NCBI RefSeq assembly: GCF_900184795.1
Contig: NZ_FXXN01000024.1
Coordinates: forward strand, 256,366-320,365
DNA length: 64,000 nt
Direction of reading: 5' to 3'
From: Magnetospirillum sp. 15-1
GTDB taxonomy: Bacteria; Pseudomonadota; Alphaproteobacteria; Rhodospirillales; Magnetospirillaceae
The notes under the pieces: generated by a model
Database searches by the model: none
Seen by the model: only the letters and a program-made list of their open reading frames with translations
What the model was told of the DNA's origin: nothing
Program-made: the position numbers and the translations under genes
Shown: positions 15,545 through 24,226 of the stretch, piece by piece
How the letters are laid out: each line of letters begins with the position of its first letter
Numbering within the stretch: the first letter of the stretch is position 1

Positions 15545-16584
15545 TGAGCACCGCCCCCATCACCCTCGCCCTGATGAAGGAAATCCTCGGCCGCGTCGCC
15601 GCCGGCGCCACCCTGTCCGAGGCCCAGGCCGAGGAAGTGTTCGAGATCATCATGTCGGGCGACGCCACTCCGGCCCAGATCGGCGGCCTGCTGATGGGCC
15701 TGCGCGTGCGCGGCGAGACGGTGGAGGAGATCACCGGCGCCGCACGCATCATGCGGGCCAAGGCCCTGAAGATCGAAGCCCCGGCCGGCGCCGTCGACAT
15801 CGTCGGCACCGGCGGTGACGAGGCCGGCACCTACAACATTTCCACCGCCGCCTCCTTCGTGGTCGCCGCCTGCGGCGTGCCGGTGGCCAAGCACGGCAAC
15901 CGGGCGGTATCGTCCAAGTCGGGCGCCTCGGACGTGCTGACCGCGCTGGGCGTCAACATCGATGCCGATTTCGCCCTGGTGCGCGAGACCCTGTGGGAGA
16001 ACAAGGTCGGCTTCCTGATGGCGCCGCGCCACCATAACGCCATGCGCCATGTGGCCGGCCCGCGCGGCGAGCTGGGCACCCGGACCATCTTCAACCTGCT
16101 GGGTCCGCTGGCCAATCCGGCCGGCGCCACCCGCCAGGTGGTCGGCGTCTTCGCCGAGCGCTGGGTCGAGCCCCTGGCCCGCGTGCTGGGCCGCCTGGGC
16201 GCCGAGCACGCCTGGGTGGTGCACGGCACCGACGGGCTGGACGAACTGACCACCACCGGCCCCACCAAGGTGGCCGAGTACAAGGCAGGTGAGGTTCGCC
16301 TCTTTACCGTAAAGCCGGAGGACGTGGGGCTCAAGCGCGCCGCTCCCGCCGACTTGAAGGGCGGCGATTCCGCCGCCAACGCCGCCGCGCTCAGGGCCCT
16401 CCTCAAGGGGGAGTTGGGAGCCTATCGCGATATCGTCGTCCTCAATGCCGCCGCCGCCCTGGTGGTTTCCGGCAAGGTCGACAGCTTGAACGACGGAGCC
16501 CGCGCGGCGGAACAGGCCATCGATCGGGGCGAGGCCGATTCCGTTCTTGAACGCATGATCGCCATCACCAACCGGACGCCCTGA
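15544..16584 (+). CDS. trpD: Anthranilate phosphoribosyltransferase
   Basis: A 346-aa class III phosphoribosyltransferase, normal length. Family motifs: the PRPP loop DIVGTGGDEAGTYNIST, the KHGNRAVSSKSGASDVL segment and the GPLANPAG motif. It transfers the phosphoribosyl group from PRPP to anthranilate in tryptophan synthesis. The start overlaps the trpG stop (TGATG), which suggests coupled translation, and trpC begins 4 bp after its stop. Nothing is unusual. Confidence 0.97.
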   Translation: MSTAPITLALMKEILGRVAAGATLSEAQAEEVFEIIMSGDATPAQIGGLLMGLRVRGETVEEITGAARIMRAKALKIEAPAGAVDIVGTGGDEAGTYNISTAASFVVAACGVPVAKHGNRAVSSKSGASDVLTALGVNIDADFALVRETLWENKVGFLMAPRHHNAMRHVAGPRGELGTRTIFNLLGPLANPAGATRQVVGVFAERWVEPLARVLGRLGAEHAWVVHGTDGLDELTTTGPTKVAEYKAGEVRLFTVKPEDVGLKRAAPADLKGGDSAANAAALRALLKGELGAYRDIVVLNAAAALVVSGKVDSLNDGARAAEQAIDRGEADSVLERMIAITNRTP

Positions 16585-16588
16585 TACC

Positions 16589-17404
16589 ATGAACGCCACG
16601 CCGACCATCCTCGACCGCATCTGTGCCGAAAAGCGCAAGCAGGTCGCCGAGCAGAAGAGCCGCCGGCCCATCCAGGAACTGCTGAAGCGCGCCCAGGACC
16701 AGGCGCCGCCGCGCGGTTTCGCCGCCTCCCTGGACCGCAAGATCGCCGAACTGGGCTGGGGCCTGATCACCGAGATCAAGAAAGCCTCGCCCTCGGCCGG
16801 CATCATCCGCCCCGACTTCAAGCCGGAACTGCTGGCTCGCGGCTACCAGCGCGGCGGCGCCGCCTGCCTGTCGGTGCTGACCGACCAGAAGTTCTTCCAG
16901 GGTTCGGACGCCGATCTGGGCGCGGCGCGCTCGGCCTGCGATCTGCCGGTGCTGCGCAAGGATTTCATGGTCGATCCCTACCAGATCGTCGAGGCCCGTG
17001 CCCTGGGCGCCGACTGCATCTTGCTGATCGTCGCCTCGCTGACCGATGCCGAGCTCGGCCAGATGGAGGACATCGCCCTGGGCTACGGCATGGACGTGCT
17101 GATCGAGGTCCATGACGAGGCCGAGCTCGAGCGGGCCTTGAAGCTGAAATCGCCGCTGATCGGCATCAACAACCGCGATCTCAGGATCATGAAAACCGAC
17201 CTCGCCACCACCGAGCGTCTGGTCCCCCTGATCCCCGAGGGCAAGGTGGTGGTGTCGGAAAGCGGCCTGGAAGGTCCCGGCGATCTGCGCCGCATGGCGG
17301 CCATCGGGGTCAAGCGCTTCCTGATCGGCGAGGCGCTGATGCGCCGCCCCGACGTGGAGCAGGCGGTCAAGGTGCTGCTGGCCGGCGCGGGCACGACGGC
17401 ATGA
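16589..17404 (+). CDS. trpC: Indole-3-glycerol phosphate synthase
   Basis: A 271-aa TIM-barrel enzyme. Motifs: [18 protein letters not shown] near residue 55 (catalytic Glu-x-Lys), [12 protein letters not shown] (catalytic Lys), [11 protein letters not shown] and the phosphate-binding SESGL. It converts carboxyphenylamino-deoxyribulose phosphate to indole-3-glycerol phosphate. It is a stand-alone protein, not fused to TrpF as in enteric bacteria. Its stop overlaps the moaC start (ATGA), linking tryptophan and molybdenum-cofactor genes in one transcript. Confidence 0.97.
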   Translation: MNATPTILDRICAEKRKQVAEQKSRRPIQELLKRAQDQAPPRGFAASLDRKIAELGWGLITEIKKASPSAGIIRPDFKPELLARGYQRGGAACLSVLTDQKFFQGSDADLGAARSACDLPVLRKDFMVDPYQIVEARALGADCILLIVASLTDAELGQMEDIALGYGMDVLIEVHDEAELERALKLKSPLIGINNRDLRIMKTDLATTERLVPLIPEGKVVVSESGLEGPGDLRRMAAIGVKRFLIGEALMRRPDVEQAVKVLLAGAGTTA

Positions 17405-17886
17405 TCGGAGACGGGCTCACCCATTTCGACGGAGACGGCAACGCCGTCATGGTCGACGTCTCGGCCAAGGCGGAGACGGCCCGGGTGGCCGTGGCGCGCG
17501 GCTCGGTGGTCATGGCCCCCAAGACCCTGGCCCTGGTCGCGGCGCGCGGCATGAAGAAGGGCGACGTGCTCTCCGTCGCCCAGCTGGCCGGCATCATGGG
17601 AGCCAAGCGCACCCCCGACCTCATTCCGCTATGCCATCCGCTGGCCCTGTCCTCTGTGGGGGTCGAGCTCAGCCTTGATCCCGACGCCTCCGCCGTCCAT
17701 ATCGAAGCCACCTGCAAGCTGGTCGGCCGCACCGGCGTCGAGATGGAGGCGCTGACCGCCGTCTCGGTGGCGGCGCTGACCGTCTACGACATGTGCAAGG
17801 CGGTGGACAAGTCCATGCGTATCGAGAACATCCGCCTGATCCACAAATCCGGCGGCAAATCCGGCATCTACGAGGCCAAGGAATGA
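17401..17886 (+). CDS. moaC: Cyclic pyranopterin monophosphate synthase
   Basis: A 161-aa MoaC of normal length. Motifs: [33 protein letters not shown] with the conserved His, and [26 protein letters not shown]. It makes cyclic pyranopterin monophosphate, an early intermediate of molybdenum cofactor synthesis. The gene is joined by 4-bp ATGA overlaps to trpC upstream and moeA downstream. This trpC-moaC-moeA order is common in alphaproteobacteria. No moaA is present nearby. Confidence 0.97.
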   Translation: MIGDGLTHFDGDGNAVMVDVSAKAETARVAVARGSVVMAPKTLALVAARGMKKGDVLSVAQLAGIMGAKRTPDLIPLCHPLALSSVGVELSLDPDASAVHIEATCKLVGRTGVEMEALTAVSVAALTVYDMCKAVDKSMRIENIRLIHKSGGKSGIYEAKE

Positions 17887-19085
17887 TCTCCGTCGAGGTG
17901 GCGCGCGAATCCCTGCTGTCCGGCATCCGCCCGGTGGGTACCGAAGTGATCTCCCTGGCCCAGGCCACCGGCCGCATCCTGGCCGAGGATCTGACGGCGC
18001 GGGTCTCCCACCCGCCGGTGGCGGTTTCCGCCATGGACGGCTACGCCGTCCGCGCCGCCGACATCGCCCAGGTGCCCCGCACCCTCGACGTCATCGGCCT
18101 GTCGGCCGCGGGTGCCGCCTTCGCCGGAACGGTGGAGAGCGGCCAGTGCATCCGCATCTTCACCGGCGCGCCGCTGCCCGACGGCGCCGACGCGGTCATC
18201 ATGCAGGAGAACACCCGCAAGGACGGCAACCGGGTGGAGATCCTGACCTCCGCCGCTTCGGGCCGCCATGTGCGCCCGGCCGGTCTCGACTTCAAGACCG
18301 GCGACGTGCTGATCACGGCGGGAACCATCATGGGCGGCCGCACCATCGGTCTGGCGGCGGCCATGAACGTCCCCAACCTGCTGGTGCGCCGCCGCCCGCG
18401 CATCGCCATCCTGTCCACCGGCGATGAGATCGTCCTGCCCGGCGACCAGCCGGGACCGGCCCAGATCATCGGCTCCAACGGGCCGGGTCTGGCCGCCATG
18501 GTCACCGCTCTGGGGGCCGAGGCCATCCATCTGGGCATCGCCAAGGATACCCGCGAATCCCTGGATTCCATGATCAAGGCCGCCGCCGGCGCCGACATGC
18601 TGGTCACCACCGGCGGCGCCTCGGTGGGCGATTACGATCTGGTACAGGACGCGCTGAAGGACGCCGGCATGAATCTCGGCTTCTACAAGGTCGCCATGCG
18701 GCCGGGCAAGCCGCTGATGTTCGGCGACATGAAGGGCGTCCCCGTCCTCGGCCTGCCGGGCAATCCGGTCTCGGCCATGGTCTGCGCCATCATCTTCCTG
18801 GAGCCGGCCATCCGGGCGCTGACCGGGCGCTCCACCGTCACCCAGGCCATCAACGCCATCCTGGGCCGCGACCTGCCTCCCAACGACGAGCGCATGGAGT
18901 TCATGCGCGCCAGCCTGGAACGCACCGACGACGGCGTGGTGGTCGCCCTGCCCTTCGAGCAGCAGGACAGCGCCGTGCTGTCCGGACTGGCGCGGGCCAC
19001 CTGCCTGCTGGTGCGCGCCCCCCACGCCCCCACCGCCCAGGCGGGCGACATGGTCCAGGTCATCCCCCTTCCCGCCGTGCTCTGA
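17883..19085 (+). CDS. moeA: Molybdopterin molybdenumtransferase
   Basis: A 400-aa MoeA of normal length. Motifs include [29 protein letters not shown], the MPT-binding [13 protein letters not shown] and [24 protein letters not shown]. It inserts molybdate into adenylylated molybdopterin, completing the cofactor. The start overlaps the moaC stop. It is the last gene of the trpGDC-moaC-moeA run; a promoter and LexA box precede lexA 48 bp later. A molybdenum hydroxylase-type operon at 32-35 kb is a potential customer. Confidence 0.97.
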   Translation: MISVEVARESLLSGIRPVGTEVISLAQATGRILAEDLTARVSHPPVAVSAMDGYAVRAADIAQVPRTLDVIGLSAAGAAFAGTVESGQCIRIFTGAPLPDGADAVIMQENTRKDGNRVEILTSAASGRHVRPAGLDFKTGDVLITAGTIMGGRTIGLAAAMNVPNLLVRRRPRIAILSTGDEIVLPGDQPGPAQIIGSNGPGLAAMVTALGAEAIHLGIAKDTRESLDSMIKAAAGADMLVTTGGASVGDYDLVQDALKDAGMNLGFYKVAMRPGKPLMFGDMKGVPVLGLPGNPVSAMVCAIIFLEPAIRALTGRSTVTQAINAILGRDLPPNDERMEFMRASLERTDDGVVVALPFEQQDSAVLSGLARATCLLVRAPHAPTAQAGDMVQVIPLPAVL

Positions 19086-19132
19086 GCCGCTCGTCCAGGG
19101 AAACAAAACGGAATCATCGCCGCAGATTCTCC

Positions 19133-19161
19133 TTGACCACCCCCGGGAACGCGAATAGAAC
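19133..19161 (+). promoter_or_regulatory. lexA promoter with SOS box over the -10
   Basis: TTGACC (19133-19138) and TAGAAC (19156-19161) with 17-bp spacing form a promoter. GAAC-N7-GAAC at 19147-19161, the reverse complement of the alphaproteobacterial LexA box GTTC-N7-GTTC, covers the -10 region. LexA binding here would block transcription: classical autoregulation. A further inverted pair, AGAACAAA and TTTGTTCT, follows downstream. Confidence 0.75.
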
Positions 19162-19220
19162 AAAACCAGATGGTTTGTTCTTTGTTCTCTGAACAGACTC
19201 ATTCCAGGGGAGATTTCGCC

Positions 19221-19928
19221 ATGCTGACGCGTAAGCAATACGAACTGCTGATGTTCATCGACGAGCGGCTTCGCGCCACCGGCATTTCCCCCTCGTTCGA
19301 CGAAATGAAGGACGCGCTCGACTTGAAGTCCAAGTCGGGCATCCATCGCCTGATCACCGGCCTGGAGGAACGGGGCTTCATCCGCCGCCTCGCCCATCGC
19401 GCCCGCGCCCTGGAAGTGGTCCGTCTGCCGGAAAACCGCAACGACCAGACCCTGCCGCCGCCGGCCAAGGCCTTTGCCCCCAACGTCATCAAGGGCGGTT
19501 TCGCCACCCAGCAACTGGCCGGGGCGCCGGTGGCCGGCCCCTCCGACGCCGTCACCCTGCCGCTTTACGGCAAGATCGCCGCCGGCACCCCCATCGAGGC
19601 GTTGCGCGACCATTCCAACAGCGTCGATATTCCCGCCTCCATGCTGGGCAGCGGCAATCACTACGCGCTGACCGTCGACGGCGATTCCATGATCGAGGCG
19701 GGCATCAATGACGGTGACACCGTGGTGATCCGCTCGTGCGATACCGCCGAGACCGGAACCATCGTGGTCGCCCTGGTGGATGACACCGAGGTGACGCTGA
19801 AGCGCCTGCGCCGCAAGGGCAATTCGGTGGCGCTGGAGCCCGCCAACAAGAAGTACGAAACCCGCATCCTCCCCCCCGACCGGGTCAAGGTCCAGGGGCG
19901 GCTGGTCGGCCTGCTCAGGAGCTACTGA
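19221..19928 (+). CDS. lexA: LexA SOS repressor / autoprotease
   Basis: A 235-aa LexA, slightly longer than the E. coli protein (202 aa), as is usual in alphaproteobacteria because of a longer hinge. The N-terminal winged helix spans about 1-65 ([20 protein letters not shown]). The cleavage site is Ala121-Gly122, and the catalytic pair is Ser156 in DGDSM and Lys194 in VTLKRL. It represses the SOS regulon until RecA-stimulated self-cleavage. The start is the ATG after AGGGGAG. The promoter contains its own operator. Confidence 0.97.
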   Translation: MLTRKQYELLMFIDERLRATGISPSFDEMKDALDLKSKSGIHRLITGLEERGFIRRLAHRARALEVVRLPENRNDQTLPPPAKAFAPNVIKGGFATQQLAGAPVAGPSDAVTLPLYGKIAAGTPIEALRDHSNSVDIPASMLGSGNHYALTVDGDSMIEAGINDGDTVVIRSCDTAETGTIVVALVDDTEVTLKRLRRKGNSVALEPANKKYETRILPPDRVKVQGRLVGLLRSY

Positions 19929-19929
19929 G

Positions 19930-20136
19930 ATGGGAAGCTTCCGCCCGCTTCGCTTCGGCTTCACCGCCGACGGCAATCTGGCCCAGGATGGCCACGCCGA
20001 GATGAGCGTCACCTATCTGGGCCGCCTGTCGCGCTCCAAGGCCGAGGCCGACGCCCGTCGCCGCTTCGAGGAATGGTCCCGGATGGGAAGCGCCCTGGCT
20101 CGGCTGCGCGCCGCCGATCAGGTGGTGCTGGGGTAA
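19930..20136 (+). CDS. Small hypothetical protein downstream of lexA
   Basis: A 68-aa basic protein starting 1 bp after the lexA stop. No family recognised; it contains a basic helical region (GRLSRSKAEADARRRFEEW). The spacing suggests co-transcription with lexA and therefore SOS induction, which is inference. It is followed by a strong terminator at 20211. It could be a genuine short SOS-linked protein. Confidence 0.5.
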   Translation: MGSFRPLRFGFTADGNLAQDGHAEMSVTYLGRLSRSKAEADARRRFEEWSRMGSALARLRAADQVVLG

Positions 20137-20210
20137 CCCCCTGTGGGCTCCGCCCACACCCGCAAAGGACCCGAGGCCCTTTGATCCCCTTGGTTTGGTC
20201 GAAAAAGACG

Positions 20211-20245
20211 AAGCCCCCCGGACCGTTCGATCCGGGGGGCTTTTT
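20211..20245. terminator. Bidirectional Rho-independent terminator after lexA
   Basis: A 12-bp perfect stem, AAGCCCCCCGGA (20211-20222) with TCCGGGGGGCTT (20231-20242), an 8-nt loop and a T-run after it; an A-run precedes it, giving T's on the other strand. It separates the lexA transcript from the convergent AsmA-like gene. Confidence 0.9.
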
Positions 20246-20256
20246 CCTGAACGATC

Positions 20257-21018
20257 CTACTTGCCCAGCAGCCCCTTGATGGCGCCGCCGGCATCGCCGG
20301 GAACCAGGGCCTTGGCCTTGTCGCCCACGTTACCCAGGAGGTTGCCGAAGCTGGAAGCCGATTTGAGGGCACCGTTGACCAGGGCATCCATCACCTTCTG
20401 CGCCACCTGGGCGGAAGAGGCGCCGCCCGAATCCTTGCCGATATTGGTCAGCACGATGTCGCCCAGCTTGGCGCTGCCCTCGGCGCCGGGAATGCCGCCC
20501 GCCGCCAGCTTGACCTGACCGCCGGTGATGGCGAGACGCTCGATGACCAGCTTCTTCTCCTCGTCCTTGTCCTTGGCGGCGGGCTTGGCCGCCTCGGCCT
20601 TGGCTCCCCCGCCTTGCTTGGCGGCGAAGGCCTTCACGTTCTTCTGGATGGCGTCGATATTGCTGCCGCCCGCGGCCATCTCATAGGCCACGAAGGGTGA
20701 GGCCACGGTGACGTCCTTGACCACCACTGGATTTTTACTGATCGAGCCGGTATCGAGCGCCAGGGCGATCTCGCCCAGGCGGATGGCCGGGTCCGAGGAA
20801 AAGCCGGGCGGATTGGCGACGGTCAGGCCGGAAATGGAGCCCTTGCCCTCGGACAGGGAAATCTTCACCGACCCCACCGATACCTTCACGCCGGTCACCT
20901 GGGAGCCCACGTCCTCGATCACCTTCTTGACGATGGTGTCCAGCGACGACAGCAGGAACACCGCCGCCCCGACGATCAGGGTCACCAGAATACCGGCACC
21001 GATAAGCAGCTTGCGCAT
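20257..21018 (-). CDS. AsmA-like membrane-anchored periplasmic protein
   Basis: A 253-aa protein with one N-terminal membrane anchor (LLIGAGILVTLIVGAAVFLL) and the rest periplasmic. The beta-strand pattern VKVSVGSVKISLSEGKGSISGLTVANPPGF is typical of the AsmA/DUF748 family, followed by a Lys/Ala/Glu-rich linker (about residues 130-160) and a second strand-rich block. AsmA-like proteins act in outer-membrane lipid homeostasis, but most are far longer, so the exact role is unknown. It is monocistronic, bounded by terminators on both sides. Confidence 0.6.
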   Translation of the reverse strand: MRKLLIGAGILVTLIVGAAVFLLSSLDTIVKKVIEDVGSQVTGVKVSVGSVKISLSEGKGSISGLTVANPPGFSSDPAIRLGEIALALDTGSISKNPVVVKDVTVASPFVAYEMAAGGSNIDAIQKNVKAFAAKQGGGAKAEAAKPAAKDKDEEKKLVIERLAITGGQVKLAAGGIPGAEGSAKLGDIVLTNIGKDSGGASSAQVAQKVMDALVNGALKSASSFGNLLGNVGDKAKALVPGDAGGAIKGLLGK

Positions 21019-21075
21019 GGAGGACCCCCGACCATGATTGAACGGCGTCCAGTGTGGGCCGGGGCGGAAGGAATG

Positions 21076-21105
21076 TCGAGGGAGTGTCGTGTGACACTCC
21101 CTCGA
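21076..21105. terminator. Terminator hairpin after the benzoate-CoA-ligase-like gene
   Basis: A perfect 13-bp stem (TCGAGGGAGTGTC at 21076-21088, GACACTCCCTCGA at 21093-21105) with a 4-nt loop, 13 bp after the end of the leftward operon. The T-tract on the minus strand is weak. Confidence 0.6.
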
Positions 21106-21117
21106 TCATGACAGGCC

Positions 21118-22704
21118 CTACATCTGCGACAGGGTTCCGCGCAGCTTGAAGCGCTGAATCTTGCCGGTGGCGGTCTTGGGGAGCGCCTCGACGAATTCCA
21201 CCCAGCGGGGGTATTTGTAGGGTGCCAGCTTGGACTTGACGTAAGCCTGAAGCTCCTCCTTGAGGACCTCCGAGCCGGTCTCGCCAGGCGCCAGGACCAC
21301 GAAGGCCTTGGGCTTGACCAGGCCTTCGGAATCGGCCTCGCCCACCACGGCGGCTTCCAGCACCTTGTCGTGGGAGATCAGGGCGGCCTCCACCTCGAAG
21401 GGCGACACCCAGATGCCGCCGACCTTCAGCATGTCGTCGCCACGGCCGGCATAGCGGTAGTAGCCGTCATCGTCCACATAGTACTTGTCGCCGGTGTGGG
21501 TCCACTCGCCCCGGAAGGTCTTGAGCGACTTCTCGCGCTGGTTCCAGTAGGCGGTGGCCGAAGAGGGGCCGCGCACCACCAGTTCGCCCATCTCGCCCTG
21601 GGGCAGTTCGTGGCCGTCGTCGCTGCAGATCTTGAGGTCGTAGCCCGGCACCGGCTTGCCCGAGGTGCCATAGCGGACCTCGCCGTGACGGTTGGACAGG
21701 AAGATGTGCAGCATCTCGGTGGAGCCCAGACCGTCCAGGATGGCGGCGCCGAAGCGTTCCTCCCAGCGGCGGCCCACATCCTCGGGCAGGGCCTCGCCGG
21801 CCGAGACGCAGGCGCGCAGGCGGGTCGAGGCGGTCTCACGCTTGTATTGCGGATCGGCCAGGATGGTGCCGTAGAGCGTCGGCACGCCGTAGAAGATGGT
21901 CGGCTGATGATCCTTGAGTAGCTTCATCACCGCTTCCGGCGTCGGACGGTCCTTGAGCAGCACCGAGGTGGCGCCCACGTGCAGCGAGAAGGTCATGCCG
22001 TTGCCCAGGCCATAGGCGAAGAACAGCTTGGCCGCCGAATAGGTGACGTCGTCCTCGCGGATGCCCAGCACCTGCTGGCCGTAATGCACGGCGGTGGCCG
22101 GCAGATCGCGCTGCAGGTGGACGGCGCCCTTGGGCGCGCCGGTGGAGCCCGAGGAATACAGCCAGAAGGCCACGTCGTCGCGGGTGGTCTCGGCGGTCTT
22201 CAGCTTGGGCTCGGCCTTGGCCAGCAGGTCGGACAGCAAGGTGTGGCCGTGGGCGTTCTTGCCCGAGATCACCACGTGCTCGAGCATGGGCAGATCGGGC
22301 AGGATGGGCTCGACCTTGTCGAACAGCTCCTCGCTGATCACCAGCACGCGGGCGCGGGAATCGGACAGCATGTAGCCGTAATCGCCCGTGGTCAGCAGGG
22401 TGTTGAGCGGAATGGGCACGATGCCGGCCTTGACGGCGCCCCAGAACACCGCCGGAAAATCGACGGTATCGAGCATGATCATGGCGATGCGGTTCTCCAT
22501 GTGGAGACCCAGGCTCTTCAGCGCATTGCCCGCCCGGTTGACCTTGTCGGCCAGTTGGCCGTAGGTGTGGCTGCCATCGGCATCGATGAAGGCCACCTTG
22601 TCGGCCCGGCCATCCTTCAGATGGCGGTCGATGAACCAGGTGGCGGCGTTATAGTCGCGCGGAATATCGAGCGCATGCTCGGACGAGGCGTTGGGGGACG
22701 TCAT
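21118..22704 (-). CDS. bclA: Benzoate-CoA ligase family protein
   Basis: A 528-aa acyl/aryl-CoA synthetase of the ANL superfamily, the length of benzoate-CoA ligases. Visible: the P-loop YSSGSTGAPKGAVH, YGLGNGMTFSLHVGAT, the adenylation motif DGLGSTEMLHIFLS with the HIFLS ending typical of benzoate-CoA ligases, HTGDKYYVDDDGYYRYAGRGDDMLKVGG, and the catalytic Lys region TATGKIQR. It would convert benzoate or a related aromatic acid with ATP and CoA to the CoA thioester. It is downstream of a liv-type transporter on the same strand, which suggests uptake plus activation of an aromatic acid. Confidence 0.85.
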   Translation of the reverse strand: MTSPNASSEHALDIPRDYNAATWFIDRHLKDGRADKVAFIDADGSHTYGQLADKVNRAGNALKSLGLHMENRIAMIMLDTVDFPAVFWGAVKAGIVPIPLNTLLTTGDYGYMLSDSRARVLVISEELFDKVEPILPDLPMLEHVVISGKNAHGHTLLSDLLAKAEPKLKTAETTRDDVAFWLYSSGSTGAPKGAVHLQRDLPATAVHYGQQVLGIREDDVTYSAAKLFFAYGLGNGMTFSLHVGATSVLLKDRPTPEAVMKLLKDHQPTIFYGVPTLYGTILADPQYKRETASTRLRACVSAGEALPEDVGRRWEERFGAAILDGLGSTEMLHIFLSNRHGEVRYGTSGKPVPGYDLKICSDDGHELPQGEMGELVVRGPSSATAYWNQREKSLKTFRGEWTHTGDKYYVDDDGYYRYAGRGDDMLKVGGIWVSPFEVEAALISHDKVLEAAVVGEADSEGLVKPKAFVVLAPGETGSEVLKEELQAYVKSKLAPYKYPRWVEFVEALPKTATGKIQRFKLRGTLSQM

Positions 22705-22751
22705 GAGGTGTTCTCCTTCCTCCTTAAACGGGTTGGCGACTGCTTTGCCGG

Positions 22752-23462
22752 TCAGAGCCCGATATGTCGTTCGAGTATGCTCGAATCGCTTTTCAGTTGC
22801 TGTGGGCCGCCGTCATATACCACCTCGCCCTTGACGAGGATGACGTGACGATCGGCAAGGTCCAGCAGGACCCCCACATTCTTGTCCACCACGATGGTGG
22901 CGATGCCGGTATCCTTGACGGCGCGCACCACCCGCCAGATCTCACGGCGGATCAGCGGCGCCAGGCCCTCGGTGGCCTCGTCCAGGATCAACAAATCGGG
23001 ATTGGTCATCAGGGCGCGGCCGATGGACAGCATCTGCTGCTCGCCGCCCGAGAGAAAGGTGCCCATGTTGTCCAGGCGCTCGGCCAGACGGGGAAAGGTC
23101 TCCAGCACCCGCTCATAGGTCCAGTCGGCCCGGCCGCCGGCCCCCTTGCGCGCCGCCATCAGCAGATGCTCGCGCACGCTGAGGTTATGGAACATGCCGC
23201 GCCCCTCGGGGACATAGGCGATGCCGTGACGGATCACCGCCGAGGTCTCCATGCCGGTGACCTCCCTGCCGCGCACCGCGACCTTGCCCCGGCGCGGGCT
23301 GACGATACCCAGCAGACTTTTCAGCAGGGTCGACTTGCCCATGCCGTTGCGGCCCATCAGCGCCACCGTCTCGCCCACGCCGACGCGGAAATCCACGCCG
23401 TGCAGCACATGACTGGCGCCGTAATAGGTGTGCAGGCCGGTGGCGTCGAGGAAGGTCTCCAT
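22752..23462 (-). CDS. livF: Branched-chain/aromatic acid ABC transporter ATP-binding protein LivF-type
   Basis: A 236-aa ABC ATPase. Walker A is GRNGMGKST, the signature is LSGGEQQM, Walker B is LLILDEAT, with a following conserved His replaced by Lys (VVDKN). LivF-type features such as YGASHVLHGVDF and AYVPEGRGMF are clear. It works with LivG as the energising pair of a HAAT-family importer. Its start overlaps the livG stop (ATGA). The Lys in place of the usual switch-region His is found by eye and may alter ATP hydrolysis. Confidence 0.9.
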   Translation of the reverse strand: METFLDATGLHTYYGASHVLHGVDFRVGVGETVALMGRNGMGKSTLLKSLLGIVSPRRGKVAVRGREVTGMETSAVIRHGIAYVPEGRGMFHNLSVREHLLMAARKGAGGRADWTYERVLETFPRLAERLDNMGTFLSGGEQQMLSIGRALMTNPDLLILDEATEGLAPLIRREIWRVVRAVKDTGIATIVVDKNVGVLLDLADRHVILVKGEVVYDGGPQQLKSDSSILERHIGL

Positions 23463-24226
23463 CAATAGGCCTCCGCCCCGTCGCCGAGATAGGCGTCCTG
23501 CACCGCCTTGCTGGCCCGGATCTGGTCCAGCGGCCCGCTTTCCAGCAAGGTGCCGTTGACCATCACCGACAGAACCTTGGCGATGGCGAACACCGCGTCC
23601 ATGTCGTGCTCGATGAGGATCAGGGTATAGGCCTGGGCCAGTTCCTGCAGCAGGCCGACCATGCCCTCGGATTCCTCCTTGCCCATGCCGGCCAGCGGCT
23701 CGTCGAGGACCAGGACCTGGGGCGCGGTGGCCAGCACCATGGCGATCTCCAGCTGCCGCTGCTCGCCATAGGACATGGTGCCGGCGATGCGCCCGGCCCA
23801 GGACGCCAGCCCGGCCCGCTCCAACGCCTCGGAGGCCTTGGCGGAAATCTCGCGGTAGGACGCGGCGGGGCGCAGGAAGCGCATGGAGGTGGCAAGATGC
23901 GACTGGGCCGCCAGCCGGCAATTCTCGAAGCAGGTGAAGGTGGGGAAGACGTTGGTCTTCTGGTACGACCGCCCGATCCCCAGCCGCGCCACCTTGTGGG
24001 CCGGCTGCCGGGTGATGTCGGCCCCCTTGAACATCACATGGCCGCCCGAAGCCGGCAGGTGTCCCGTCAACAGATTGACGAAGGTGCTCTTGCCCGCCCC
24101 GTTGGGGCCGATGATGGCGTGGGCCTCGCGCTCCCGAAAACCGATGGACACCGAATTCACCGCGATCAGGCCGCCGAACGCCTTGGTCAGATCCCTGGTT
24201 TCGAACAGGAAGGGGGAGACGCTCAT
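23462..24226 (-). CDS. livG: ABC transporter ATP-binding protein LivG-type
   Basis: A 254-aa ABC ATPase. Walker A is GPNGAGKST; the signature is MSYGEQRQLEIAM, a LivG-type variant; Walker B is VLVLDEPLAGM, and the switch His is in LIEHDMD. LivG-type proteins carry the longer N-terminal insertion seen here (QKTNVFPTFTCFENCRLA). It overlaps both livM (ATGA) and livF (ATGA), so the four transporter genes after livK are coupled. The substrate is inferred from the neighbouring ligase to be an aromatic acid. Confidence 0.9.
   Translation of the reverse strand: MSVSPFLFETRDLTKAFGGLIAVNSVSIGFREREAHAIIGPNGAGKSTFVNLLTGHLPASGGHVMFKGADITRQPAHKVARLGIGRSYQKTNVFPTFTCFENCRLAAQSHLATSMRFLRPAASYREISAKASEALERAGLASWAGRIAGTMSYGEQRQLEIAMVLATAPQVLVLDEPLAGMGKEESEGMVGLLQELAQAYTLILIEHDMDAVFAIAKVLSVMVNGTLLESGPLDQIRASKAVQDAYLGDGAEAY

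Noticed and set aside
17868-20012. Very long open frame of 714 codons on the minus strand
   Set aside because: It lies antisense to moeA and lexA, which have complete family motifs; it is an artefact of GC-rich codon use. The same holds for long antisense frames over eno/kdsA (60134-62518) and dxs (55042-57291).
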